Shown here: piece by piece, positions 39,336-47,453 of the stretch
How positions within the stretch are numbered: position 1 is the stretch's first letter
How the letters are laid out: each line of letters starts with the position of its first letter
From: Dolosigranulum savutiense
Lineage (GTDB): Bacteria; Bacillota; Bacilli; Lactobacillales; Carnobacteriaceae_A
Reading direction: 5' to 3'
Assembly (NCBI RefSeq): GCF_039830095.1
Contig: NZ_CP142435.1
Location: 868,001 to 932,000 of the forward strand
DNA length: 64,000 bases
Made by a program: the position numbers and the translations under genes
Notes under the pieces: generated by a model
Databases searched by the model: none
What the model was told of the DNA's origin: nothing
Seen by the model: only the letters and a program-made list of their open reading frames with translations

Positions 39336-39374
39336 TATTATCTCCTTTTGCTTTATTAGATTATTTCTAGAAAT

Positions 39375-39403
39375 AGTATACTATATTTTAATTTGATATT
39401 CAA
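39375..39403 (-). promoter_or_regulatory. bioY promoter with overlapping dyad
   Basis: On the reverse strand, TTGAAT (39398-39403) and TATACT (39375-39380) are spaced by 17 bases. TTTGA-TAT-TCAAA (39392-39404) is a dyad over the -35 box and could be a repressor site. No BirA-type site was recognised with confidence. Confidence 0.6.
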
Positions 39404-39506
39404 ACTAGTTACTGAAAAATTTAATTAAAAAGATCTCATGTCTCTACTACGCATTAAGAGCTATTTCATGTATAATGAAAAAAAGTAATGGGGGAAGGGG
39501 ACAGAA

Positions 39507-40151
39507 ATGACACCAAATAAAGAGAATTTTTTAAAGGCTATTTACGAACTAGGTGGCATGTCTAAACTGATTAATAATAAAAGTTTGGCGGAGTACTTGA
39601 ATGTATCGGCTGCAGCGATTACGGATATGAATACGCGCTTGGTGAAGCAATCAATTATTACATATGAACCTTATAAAGGGGTAAAACTGACGGATAAAGG
39701 GGTTCGTATCGTTAATCAATTAATACGGCGCCACCGTCTATGGGAAGTGTTCTTGGCAGAAAAATTAGGTTATGAGTGGGATGAAGTGCATACAGATGCT
39801 GATTTATTGGAACATATTTCTTCGGATAAGTTAATTGAGCGCTTAGATGCTTTCTTAGGACACCCGACAGTTGATCCGCACGGGGACACCATTCCAACCT
39901 CAGATGGAGAAGTCATCGTTAATCAATATCATGCTTTAGTAGAGTGCAAACAAGGTGAATCTTTCAAGGTGAAACAAGTCGATGATGATACTGAATTTTT
40001 AACTTATTTGACGGATAAAGGAATCCAGTTGAACGAAACGTATCAAATTACGGAAATTGAACCGTACGAAGGGCCCATTACGTTAACGAATAACGATGAA
40101 GAAAATATTTTAGTCAGTTATAAAGCGGCATTTCGTATTTTTGGTCAATAA
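39507..40151 (+). CDS. DtxR/MntR-family metal-dependent regulator
   Basis: This DNA-binding repressor senses Mn2+ or Fe2+. Its 214 residues contain an N-terminal winged helix (ENFLKAIYELGG; LAEYLNVSAAAITDMNTRLV), a metal-binding and dimerisation domain (RRHRLWEVFLAEKLGYEWDEVH; HPTVDPHGDTIP) and a C-terminal FeoA/SH3-like domain (YQITEIEPYEGPITLTN). The domain length is that of DtxR/IdeR and ScaR/MtsR rather than the shorter MntR. The ATG follows GGGGAAGGGG. No metal transporter lies beside it. Confidence 0.9.
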   Translation: MTPNKENFLKAIYELGGMSKLINNKSLAEYLNVSAAAITDMNTRLVKQSIITYEPYKGVKLTDKGVRIVNQLIRRHRLWEVFLAEKLGYEWDEVHTDADLLEHISSDKLIERLDAFLGHPTVDPHGDTIPTSDGEVIVNQYHALVECKQGESFKVKQVDDDTEFLTYLTDKGIQLNETYQITEIEPYEGPITLTNNDEENILVSYKAAFRIFGQ

Positions 40152-40157
40152 ATAAAT

Positions 40158-40210
40158 CATCACAATTGAGTCAGAGAATACCAATTCTGATGCGATTGTG
40201 GTGTTTTTTT
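40158..40210 (+). terminator. Terminator after the DtxR-family gene
   Basis: CATCACAAT pairs with ATTGTGGTG around an inner TCAGA/TCTGA stem, followed by seven Ts. Confidence 0.85.
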
Positions 40211-40303
40211 GTGGTTAAAGAGCAGATTATCTACAGTGTCTTGTCTAAAATTTACAATCCGATGACAAAGGGTGGCCGATATTGTAGTTGGGATGTAATA
40301 AAT

Positions 40304-40347
40304 TGTTATCGAGCTGTCATAGAATAGATCGGTTCTCCTGTTATAAT
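40304..40347 (+). promoter_or_regulatory. Promoter with candidate WalR box before the PcsB-like gene
   Basis: An extended -10, TGTTATAAT, ends at 40347. Upstream at 40304-40320 lies TGTTAT-CGAGC-TGTCAT, which matches the WalR consensus TGTWAH-N5-TGTWAH at all but one base. Control of PcsB-like hydrolases by WalRK is established in streptococci; binding here is inferred. Confidence 0.45.
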
Positions 40348-40426
40348 GGTAGGTGTCGATTGGAAGACATTATGTTCAATCATGTAATCATTATATAGAA
40401 TTATATAGATGAGGAGCATCTTAACT

Positions 40427-41728
40427 ATGAAATTGAAAAACATTTTAAAAACAGCCTCCATTTTGGCTTTATTGACAGGACCGAGTGCTACTATGACAGT
40501 AGATCATGTTTATGCAGAAGAAGCTCAAGACAAAGTAGCAGATTCTGAAACTAACTTAGAAGATTTAAGACAACAAGTTCGGTCATCTGTTCAGACGATT
40601 GAAGATTTGAATAATGAACTTGTCCAGATTGATGAGACGATTGATGGCATCGAAGCAGAAATCGCACAAACAGAAGAGGATATTTCCCAGCAAGAAGCAA
40701 TCATTCAGGACTACTTCGATCAAGCTAAATCACGCTTACAAAATATGCAATTATCTAATGTGAATGAGAATGCTGTCTTATCACTTCTTGAAGCTGAATC
40801 ATTCCAAGACATCATTGCTCGCGTTAATGCGGTCGTTCAATTAACCCAAGCTAATTCAGATCAAATACAATCACTGCAAGCACAAAAAGATGAGCTCGAC
40901 CAACTAGTGCAGTCACTTGAAACGAAACAAACAGATCTTTCTAACAAAAAAGAGACAATTGACGCAAAAAAACAATCAGTTCATACTGAAATAGCTGACT
41001 TGGAAAGATTAATTGAAGAGAATCGCGAAGATTTCGAGACGTTGAAAGAAGAGTCAGAGATAGTTGAGATTTGTCGTCGGGCTGAAGAACTAGTTGAAGA
41101 ACGTCAAGCTGAGCAAGAAGTTCAGGAAGACGCATCTAGTAATGAAGAAGCTAAGCAAGTTGCAAGTCAATCAGCAGAAGAGACGCAACAGCCACAAGCT
41201 GAAGAGACTGTTGCAATAGAAGAGAACGAAGAACCGGCTGAACCAACTGATGATTCGGCAGCTGAACAGTCAGTGGAAGAACCTCAAGTGACAGAAACTG
41301 AACCGGCAGAGGCTGAACAATCACAACCAGAGCCAGAGACACAAAAACAGCCTGACCAACAAGTGCAAGAAGAATCACAAACACAGACAGAACCAGAAGT
41401 ACAAGAAGAACCAATACAACCACAAGCAGCTGTCCCAACAACTGCTCAATATTCAATTGATGATTTAGAATTTCAAGGGGTCATTAATGCACTTGGGAAG
41501 AAATGGACGTTCTATTCAGAACGTGTCCTACCCGGTGGCGGATTGAACATTCCTGGTCGTCACACAGCAGATGGATTCGTTCGCGATGGTGAAGGCTATA
41601 TCGTCTTAGCTGCCAGCAGTAGTGTCGGTCACGGAACGATTATTGATACACCATTCGGCAGTCAAGGAAAAGTATACGATACGTGCGCAAGCTGTCACGC
41701 TGGTTGGTTCGACGTCTACACGCGATAA
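40427..41728 (+). CDS. Secreted PcsB-like coiled-coil protein with C-terminal 3D/DPBB-type domain
   Basis: This secreted cell-wall protein has 433 residues. A signal peptide ends near residue 35 (VYAEEAQ). A PcsB-like coiled coil spans about 38-220 and a Glu/Gln/Pro/Thr-rich linker about 225-345. A C-terminal domain of about 85 residues contains KKWTFYSERVLPGGGLNIPGR and DTCASCHAGWFDVYTR. The C-terminal domain is not CHAP or NlpC/P60; it looks like a 3D/double-psi-barrel wall domain, as in lytic transglycosylase-like proteins. The ATG at 40427 has GAGGAG upstream. A role in septal wall turnover is inferred. Confidence 0.82.
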   Translation: MKLKNILKTASILALLTGPSATMTVDHVYAEEAQDKVADSETNLEDLRQQVRSSVQTIEDLNNELVQIDETIDGIEAEIAQTEEDISQQEAIIQDYFDQAKSRLQNMQLSNVNENAVLSLLEAESFQDIIARVNAVVQLTQANSDQIQSLQAQKDELDQLVQSLETKQTDLSNKKETIDAKKQSVHTEIADLERLIEENREDFETLKEESEIVEICRRAEELVEERQAEQEVQEDASSNEEAKQVASQSAEETQQPQAEETVAIEENEEPAEPTDDSAAEQSVEEPQVTETEPAEAEQSQPEPETQKQPDQQVQEESQTQTEPEVQEEPIQPQAAVPTTAQYSIDDLEFQGVINALGKKWTFYSERVLPGGGLNIPGRHTADGFVRDGEGYIVLAASSSVGHGTIIDTPFGSQGKVYDTCASCHAGWFDVYTR

Positions 41729-41751
41729 AATAATATAATACATGTATAGAT

Positions 41752-41826
41752 ACCACATCGATTGTTGTCGTGAGAGTTGCTATGACAGGCAGCTTCTCCT
41801 ATCGACACATCTGTTGTGGTGTTTTT
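41752..41826 (+). terminator. Probable terminator after the PcsB-like gene
   Basis: ACCACA and TGTCG arms pair with CGACA and TGTGGT around an inner hairpin, followed by GTTTTTCT. The pairing is imperfect. Confidence 0.6.
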
Positions 41827-42430
41827 CTAATAAATAAAATTATGTGATTTCTCAAATAATGTGGTAAGACCAATTTAAATGAAAAAATGAGAATATTCCA
41901 AGCTACTCATTTCCCATGTACTAGATGCTTCGTTCGTCTTGAAGAAGAACTCGATAACATCAATAAGCAATTGGACTTTTAAATACGATTATAGAGGCAT
42001 ATTCTGAGGCAATTGACTATTGATAATGTCTAACAACTCCTTGAATGACGTACAACAGCACGTCACTTGGGGTATTTTTTGCACTTTGTGATTTTTTTGT
42101 GAAATTTTAGTTTTAAAATTGTATACAATTAAATAATATGGTACAATTTAATCATTAATAAGTATTCGCTTTCATATGTATTTTAGAACTGAGAAACTCA
42201 CAAGTGAAAAATATTATTTTTTGATTTATATACAGTAGTTAAGATAAGTGAGGATAGAGCATAAGGTAATATATCAATTTGGTGAAGTGTTGAGATTAAT
42301 GATAAGGTCAAAAGGAAATATTTTTAATGACAGGTATATATGTATAACAATTTGTGCTAATAATCCATGAATAAGATATAAATTTTTAACTTAATTTAAA
42401 TTTGAGAGGAGTGAGTAACACTTTTGTGTT
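41827..42430. other. Gene-poor, AT-rich gap upstream of the immunity-type ABC operon
   Basis: No full gene is seen. There is a weak hairpin (TGACGT...ACGTCA, about 42047-42066) followed by TATTTTTTG. A 23-codon ORF (42299-42370) with two cysteines has a poor ribosome binding site. Short open stretches resemble no known protein. The region is probably remnant sequence plus the promoter of the ABC operon. Confidence 0.4.
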
Positions 42431-43348
42431 ATGTACTATATGAAAAACGTAATAGAAATTAATAATTTGACGAAATCGTACGACAATGTAGCTGTTATTA
42501 AATCAATTAATATAAATATAGTTGAAGGGACTATTCATGCTTTACTTGGGAAGAATGGCGCTGGAAAAACAACAATACTGAAAAGTATATTAGGCTTAAT
42601 TAAACCAACTAGTGGAAGTATATTTATTCTAGGAGAAAATCAATTGACGGAAAAAGGAAGAAATGTTCTGAAACAAGTTGGTTGTATGATAGAAACACCG
42701 GGTTTTTACCCTAACTTAACTGGAACAGAAAATCTGTCAATTTTTGCAAAACTTAGAGAGTTAGATAAACAAGCAGTACAAGAAGCATTAACTATAGTAA
42801 ATCTTCCATACGCAGATTCAAAAAAATTCAAAGAATATTCTTTAGGAATGAAACAACGATTAGCTATTGCAAATGCGATTATGCATGATCCGGATATCTT
42901 AATTTTGGACGAACCAACAAATGGTTTGGACCCATCAGGCGTTATTGAAATTAGAGAATTATGTAAAGAGATGAAAAGACAAGGAAAAACATTACTTATT
43001 TCTAGTCATATTCTTTCTGAAGTGGAACAAGTAGCAGATGAAGTGAGTATTATTGATGAGGGAGAGCTTGTTAAATATATAAATCTAAAAAAAATGAATG
43101 AAAATAGCCAAGTTACTATTCATATTTTTACATCTAATTTTGATAAAGTAAAATCAGTATTATTAGAAGCAGGAGTTAGCCAACATAATATGATAAATAC
43201 AGCAAAAGGAGTACGATTGCTTTCTAAAGATATGGATATATCTGAAGTAAATAAATTACTAACCCAAAATGATGTCGATATCGAGGGAATTATGAGGGAG
43301 AAATTGACATTAGAAGAACAATTTCAACGTGTAACAGAAACGAGGTAA
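42431..43348 (+). CDS. ABC transporter ATP-binding protein, bacteriocin/lantibiotic-immunity type
   Basis: This 305-residue ATPase resembles the BcrA/LanF group. It has Walker A (GKNGAGKTTILKS), signature YSLGMKQRLAIANA, Walker B (ILILDEPTNGLDP) and the H-loop ISSHILSEVEQVADE. Two different permeases follow, as in lanFEG immunity operons (LanF ATPase, LanE and LanG permeases). Starts at 42431 and 42440 are both possible. No lantibiotic synthesis genes are adjacent, so it could protect against peptides of other bacteria. Confidence 0.88.
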   Translation: MYYMKNVIEINNLTKSYDNVAVIKSININIVEGTIHALLGKNGAGKTTILKSILGLIKPTSGSIFILGENQLTEKGRNVLKQVGCMIETPGFYPNLTGTENLSIFAKLRELDKQAVQEALTIVNLPYADSKKFKEYSLGMKQRLAIANAIMHDPDILILDEPTNGLDPSGVIEIRELCKEMKRQGKTLLISSHILSEVEQVADEVSIIDEGELVKYINLKKMNENSQVTIHIFTSNFDKVKSVLLEAGVSQHNMINTAKGVRLLSKDMDISEVNKLLTQNDVDIEGIMREKLTLEEQFQRVTETR

Positions 43349-43352
43349 TTTA

Positions 43353-44087
43353 ATGTTAGATTTAGTATCGACGGAGATAACAAAAATAACTCGAATGAAA
43401 CAAATGTGGGTATATGCAAGCGTATTAGGGATTTATATTACGATGATGTCGGTGTACACTGCCCAAGCAGTTGGATTATTTGATCAATTTATTCATTTAT
43501 ACAAATTTTCATTAAGTTATACAGGATTTCTATTATTACCATTTATTTTATTGTCTTTGAGTAGTAGCACAATTTCAGATGATTATCGTAATGAAGTTAT
43601 GAAAAATTTAACGGTTATTCCAATTTCCAAACAAAAAATAATTGCCGCTAAATTAATTGCCATTTATATTGTTTTGAGTGTTGCTATGGTAATGATTTGG
43701 ATAAGTGTTTGTGTAATTGGGTATGTAACAAGGTTTCGATTTAGTATGACATGGCTATTGATTTTCCGGTATCTGTGGTTATGTATTTTAACTTCACTTG
43801 TGATTTTTTTATCAATGCTACCTGTTACACTGATATCCGTAGCCACAAAGGGAAATGTTGTTATAACTAATTTAATTGGAAGCATGTATATTATTGCATC
43901 ATTCTTTTTAACAAATTTCATGAACGGGATTATCCCTTTGGCTACAGCTCCGCATATAATTTGGTATGGTAGTATGGAAGGTGTCGAAGTTAATAGCAAT
44001 ATTGCACTAATGGTTATTAGTATAATTTTCTATACAATCATCGTTCTTTTTGCCATGAATAAAATTTTGAAGAAGCAAGAGTTATGA
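43353..44087 (+). CDS. ABC-2-type permease, LanE/LanG-like (first)
   Basis: This integral membrane protein of 244 residues has about six helices, beginning MLDLVSTEITKITRMKQMW. A cytoplasmic loop reads ISDDYRNEVMKNLTVIPISKQKIIAAK, where immunity permeases have a related DEYxxxxxKxxL motif. It starts 4 bases after the ATPase stop and is followed by a second, distinct permease. It is likely to form the heterodimeric membrane part with its neighbour. Confidence 0.84.
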   Translation: MLDLVSTEITKITRMKQMWVYASVLGIYITMMSVYTAQAVGLFDQFIHLYKFSLSYTGFLLLPFILLSLSSSTISDDYRNEVMKNLTVIPISKQKIIAAKLIAIYIVLSVAMVMIWISVCVIGYVTRFRFSMTWLLIFRYLWLCILTSLVIFLSMLPVTLISVATKGNVVITNLIGSMYIIASFFLTNFMNGIIPLATAPHIIWYGSMEGVEVNSNIALMVISIIFYTIIVLFAMNKILKKQEL

Positions 44088-44106
44088 TCTTTCGGAGGTA
44101 TTGTAG

Positions 44107-44823
44107 ATGGTATTAGAATTTAAAAAAATGAAGCGGAGTAAGTTGATTATTGTTTTAATTTTGATTGTAGTGCTCAATATAGGAATTCACTATCTAATGG
44201 GTAATGTAAAATATGTGGGCATCCCTTATGCTGCTGAACCCGGATGGACTTTACAGAATACATTGATTGTGGGGACGTATTATCTTCTACTGCCAGTATT
44301 CACATTAATTGGATCAGCGTCTTTTATAATTGAGCGAGAGAATAGTGTTTACATAAATATTTTAACAATTCCTGTTCGAAAAAGTCATTTAATTTTGAAT
44401 AAATCTAAATTTATTTGGGTTGTAAGTATGATATTTACATCAAGTATATTTGTGTTTACATTAGTATTAGAAAAAATACACAGTAATATATTAACTCAGG
44501 AAATTGTATTAAAGTATTTATTTGAATATGTCGTGCACTCTAATGGTCTGTATGTGATTGCAATGTTAATTTTGTCGGTCATAATTTACATGGATTATAA
44601 TATGCAACTAGCTGTTATGGTAGGGTTTGTAAGTTCTTTTGTCAGTGTTTTTATAGAACAAACGGCAATATCCTATTTATACCCTGTAAATGCATTATTT
44701 AATATTTCAGGATTTAAGGAGTCAAATCTATATGAGTATAGTTCATCGGTTGTTATTTTGTGCGTGATAGCAATTTGTGCAGTGTTCATTTATAAAAAAA
44801 TAGCACAACAAGAATCATGGTAA
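44107..44823 (+). CDS. ABC-2-type permease, LanE/LanG-like (second)
   Basis: This membrane protein of 238 residues has about six hydrophobic segments, including VGTYYLLLPVFTLIGSASFIIERE and ILTIPVRKSHLILNKSKF. CGGAGG lies upstream of the ATG. It is the third gene of the immunity-type operon. The last codons overlap the exporter fragment, so the 3' end marks a recombination boundary; the protein itself seems complete. Confidence 0.83.
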   Translation: MVLEFKKMKRSKLIIVLILIVVLNIGIHYLMGNVKYVGIPYAAEPGWTLQNTLIVGTYYLLLPVFTLIGSASFIIERENSVYINILTIPVRKSHLILNKSKFIWVVSMIFTSSIFVFTLVLEKIHSNILTQEIVLKYLFEYVVHSNGLYVIAMLILSVIIYMDYNMQLAVMVGFVSSFVSVFIEQTAISYLYPVNALFNISGFKESNLYEYSSSVVILCVIAICAVFIYKKIAQQESW

Positions 44824-45338
44824 ATATAGATAAAGAAGTATATGATTTGAAATCATACCGGCAGTTATTCGGAACAGTTTTACAAGATGAGACGTTACTT
44901 AACGATACAATTCAAAAAAATATTGATCCGACACATAGTCATACAATCTCAAAAATAAGAGAAGCGGCAAAGCTTGCTTGTTTAGATGAGGATGTGATGA
45001 ACAGAATGCCATCTAAATATAATACAGAAATTGGAGATAATGGGAGAAATCTTTCTGGAGGTCAACGCCAACGGGTGGCTATTGCTAGAGCATTATTAAC
45101 TAACCCAAAGGTCATAATTTTAGATGAGGGGACCAGTCAATTAGATGTATCTACAGAGAGAGAAATTTTCAATAATTTAAAGAAAAAAAATATTACTATT
45201 ATAGCGGTAACTCATAAACTTTCTACCACTACTATATCTGACTGTGTTTATGTATTAAAAAAAGGAAAAATTATAGCACACGGGAAGCATGAAAAACTAA
45301 TGCAGAATAATAGATATTATAGTGATTTTTTTAGATAA
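44817..45338 (+). pseudogene. C-terminal fragment of an ABC exporter ATPase domain
   Basis: This 173-residue stretch has the Q-loop region (FGTVLQDETLLNDTI), a perfect signature LSGGQRQRVAIARAL, Walker B (VIILDEGTSQLD) and the H-loop (VTHKLS). It lacks Walker A and the whole membrane/peptidase part. Such domains normally form the end of fused bacteriocin exporters of about 550-720 residues. No ribosome binding site serves the ATG, which overlaps the permease stop. It is best read as the remnant of a deleted exporter; a coding role is unlikely. Confidence 0.75.
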
Positions 45339-45548
45339 TTATAGATTTAATGGATATTATTGGTCCGTCATAGCTGTCATAATTTCTGTCCATTTTTTAT
45401 ATGGGCCTCTATTCTGTTGCGGGAGAAAAAATGTAGGATAAGTTTCTGAATTAGTCACTGTAATCAGTGAAAAGCTTAAATTCTGGATATGTGCTATCTT
45501 ATTTAAATAAGGAACAATTTTATACATGAAATACACTGTTGTGCGTGC

Positions 45549-45554
45549 TATAAT
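45549..45554 (+). promoter_or_regulatory. Extended -10 promoter of the osmC-like gene
   Basis: TGCTATAAT is an extended -10 element about 65 bases before the gene. The gap 45339-45548 holds no gene I can support; a 67-codon reverse ORF there overlaps this promoter and matches nothing I know. Confidence 0.6.
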
Positions 45555-45618
45555 GGACATATGAGAACTATTTTATAACGGTATATTGTTCATATATTTA
45601 TAAAGGGAGGACATATTT

Positions 45619-46023
45619 ATGTTATATGAAGTTGTTGCAGTGAATGAGACAGGTATTGATGGGCAGTCTTACTTAGTGGACGGTGAGTCGTATCAGACGT
45701 CCAGTCCCACGAGTGATGAGCCAGGGACTAATCCGGAACAATTGATGGGATTGGCCTTGGCGACATGTTTTAATGCAACATTGCATGCGGTTTTGAAAGA
45801 GCGTGGACTTGAGCCAGAAAGTCGGGTACAAGTAACTGTACAGTTGCATCAGGATGAGGACAACAAGGAATATTATTTCACGTTGGACCTAGAAGCAGCG
45901 GTGGATAAGATTGACTTACAGGAAGCTAAAGAGATTGTCGAAGTAGCACATAAACGGTGTCCAGTAGCAAAAATTGTTGGCAATTATGAAGGAATGACGG
46001 TCAAAACAGTACCATTTAATTAA
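45619..46023 (+). CDS. OsmC/Ohr-family peroxide-reducing protein
   Basis: This thiol peroxidase family detoxifies organic hydroperoxides. Its 134 residues contain the two expected cysteines in LATCFNATL and HKRCPVAKI, and the OsmC core GTNPEQLMGLALATC. The length is right for the Ohr subgroup. AAGGGAGG precedes the ATG. It is followed by a possible alpha/beta hydrolase gene, maybe on the same message. Peroxide defence fits a bacterium with H2O2-producing lactate oxidase. Confidence 0.88.
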   Translation: MLYEVVAVNETGIDGQSYLVDGESYQTSSPTSDEPGTNPEQLMGLALATCFNATLHAVLKERGLEPESRVQVTVQLHQDEDNKEYYFTLDLEAAVDKIDLQEAKEIVEVAHKRCPVAKIVGNYEGMTVKTVPFN

Positions 46024-46046
46024 GGGTGACGTGTATTTAGAAAGGG

Positions 46047-47147
46047 GTGGGTCTGATCAGGACAATAAAGAAATTAGGAAAGCTAATCAGCAGTCTCTTA
46101 GCTATTGTTGGTGTCATTTGGATTGTGGGCTATTATTGGGCTGACGTAGTGATTCGCTTTACTAGGATATTCAGCAAGTTGCATCAGCGGTTTAAGCGTC
46201 GTCGCATTAAGCCAGCCAAGCAAGCGAATGTGTATAAAAATATTCCTTATAAAAGTAACTATCCGAATAATAAGTTAGACATTTATGTACCTGGTGAGTC
46301 AAGTAGCGTTCATCCCACTCCAGAGTTAACAGATCAAAAGCAAGAAAAAGATCCATCTAATCCAGATGTTGTAGAAGATTGCCAGACTGAAATGTTCGAT
46401 GTATTGAAACCGGTCATTGTCTATTTCCATGGTGGTGGGTTTGCTTGGGGGGATAAGATCGATGAGCGGCGATATTTGTTAGAGTTTGTGAAGGCTGGTT
46501 ATGCGGTTGTAGCGGCTAATTATGCGCTCACACCGATGTATAAATATCCCGTACCGATTATACAAGCAAGCGAAGTGATGGATTTCTTAGTGAACGAAGG
46601 GGAACAATATGGCTTAGACCCTGATAATATTGTATTAGCAGGATTGTCAGCAGGTGGTCATTTAGCCGGGCAGCTAGCGTTAGCTGAATCATCCAGTGCT
46701 TATGCTGATCGTTTAGGGCTCAGTCAACATCCGGACTTAACTATTCGCGGCATCATGCTCAACAGTGCTTTAATTGATCCCAATCGTTCCAATCAGGTGG
46801 GCCATTGGTTAATTAACTGGCTATTCAGTGTGATGGGATTCTCATATATGGACATGAATCCGCGCAATATGAAAGAACAGATGCTTGCTGAAGCAAATCT
46901 TCTTAATCATATCAACGAAGCCCTTCCACCCGTCTATATTTCGGATGGGAATCGCGTTTCGTTTACGCAACAAGCCACTGATCTGGTCGCTCAACTGCGA
47001 GCGCGTGATATTTATGTCCAGTCCAATATTTATACTGATGACTATCCCGGCTTCATGTTTCACGGCTACGAAGGCCAGTTGTGGTTAAGAGAAGCTCGCG
47101 AAAATGTCGATAAACAGCTGGATTTTTTGGAGACGATTATTGAATAG
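46047..47147 (+). CDS. Alpha/beta hydrolase (HSL-like esterase) with N-terminal membrane anchor
   Basis: This serine hydrolase of 366 residues carries an N-terminal transmembrane helix (LISSLLAIVGVIWIVGYYW), a basic linker and the hydrolase fold. The oxyanion motif is YFHGGGFAWGD. The nucleophile elbow is GLSAGGH and a late His lies in MFHGY. The HGGG box points to the hormone-sensitive lipase branch. The GTG at 46047 is close to AAAGGGG; no better start was found. The substrate is unknown. Confidence 0.8.
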   Translation: MGLIRTIKKLGKLISSLLAIVGVIWIVGYYWADVVIRFTRIFSKLHQRFKRRRIKPAKQANVYKNIPYKSNYPNNKLDIYVPGESSSVHPTPELTDQKQEKDPSNPDVVEDCQTEMFDVLKPVIVYFHGGGFAWGDKIDERRYLLEFVKAGYAVVAANYALTPMYKYPVPIIQASEVMDFLVNEGEQYGLDPDNIVLAGLSAGGHLAGQLALAESSSAYADRLGLSQHPDLTIRGIMLNSALIDPNRSNQVGHWLINWLFSVMGFSYMDMNPRNMKEQMLAEANLLNHINEALPPVYISDGNRVSFTQQATDLVAQLRARDIYVQSNIYTDDYPGFMFHGYEGQLWLREARENVDKQLDFLETIIE

Positions 47148-47198
47148 TTTAGTGACTCACACTGAAGATTAAATATCGATTAAACGATATTGAAAGAT

Positions 47199-47247
47199 AA
47201 GCTCCCATCAAGGTAGATAATACAGACATCTACTTTGGAGGGAGCTT
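47199..47247. terminator. Hairpin between converging hydrolase and peptide operons
   Basis: AAGCTCCC pairs with GGGAGCTT, extended by GTAGAT/ATCTAC, giving a long stem. U-rich tracts are weak on both sides. It could stop both converging transcripts. Confidence 0.6.
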
Positions 47248-47287
47248 ATTAAGAAATTTTGATTTTAAATAACTGAAGTGACATCAT

Positions 47288-47452
47288 TTACATTAGAAAA
47301 ATCGCTTTTATCTTTTGTAGTAATGTTGGATTCTTACACCCATACACTTTCTCTTTTCCGTAAAGTACAGATTTTACTAAAAAAATTATATAGGCGGAAA
47401 AAATATATACTAGCACAAGCGTTAGAAATATATCTACAATTTGATAATTCAT
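47288..47452 (-). CDS. Small membrane protein coupled to the cysteine-rich precursor (putative immunity/accessory)
   Basis: This 54-codon ORF encodes MNYQIVDIFLTLVLVYIFSA, then a second part of the same long helix (YIIFLVKSVL), then a basic tail with one cysteine (YGKEKVYGCKNP). It begins one base after the stop of the precursor gene (TAATATG), so it is probably translated by coupling; the nearest binding site is only GGGA. I do not recognise the family. The position and single helix are typical of immunity or accessory peptides of bacteriocin operons (inference). Confidence 0.6.
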   Translation of the reverse strand: MNYQIVDIFLTLVLVYIFSAYIIFLVKSVLYGKEKVYGCKNPTLLQKIKAIFLM

Positions 47453-47453
47453 A

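Noticed and set aside
41151-41456. 101-codon reverse ORF rich in Leu/Val
   Set aside because: It is the antisense of the Glu/Gln/Pro-rich linker of the PcsB-like protein.
42299-42370. 23-codon ORF (two cysteines) as a lantibiotic-like peptide
   Set aside because: No Shine-Dalgarno sequence, no leader signature and no modification genes nearby. Kept only as a remark in the ABC operon finding.
45357-45560. 67-codon reverse ORF between the exporter fragment and the osmC-like gene
   Set aside because: No recognised family or ribosome binding site, and its start overlaps the osmC-like promoter. Its C-terminal part looks somewhat protein-like, so a gene remnant is not excluded.
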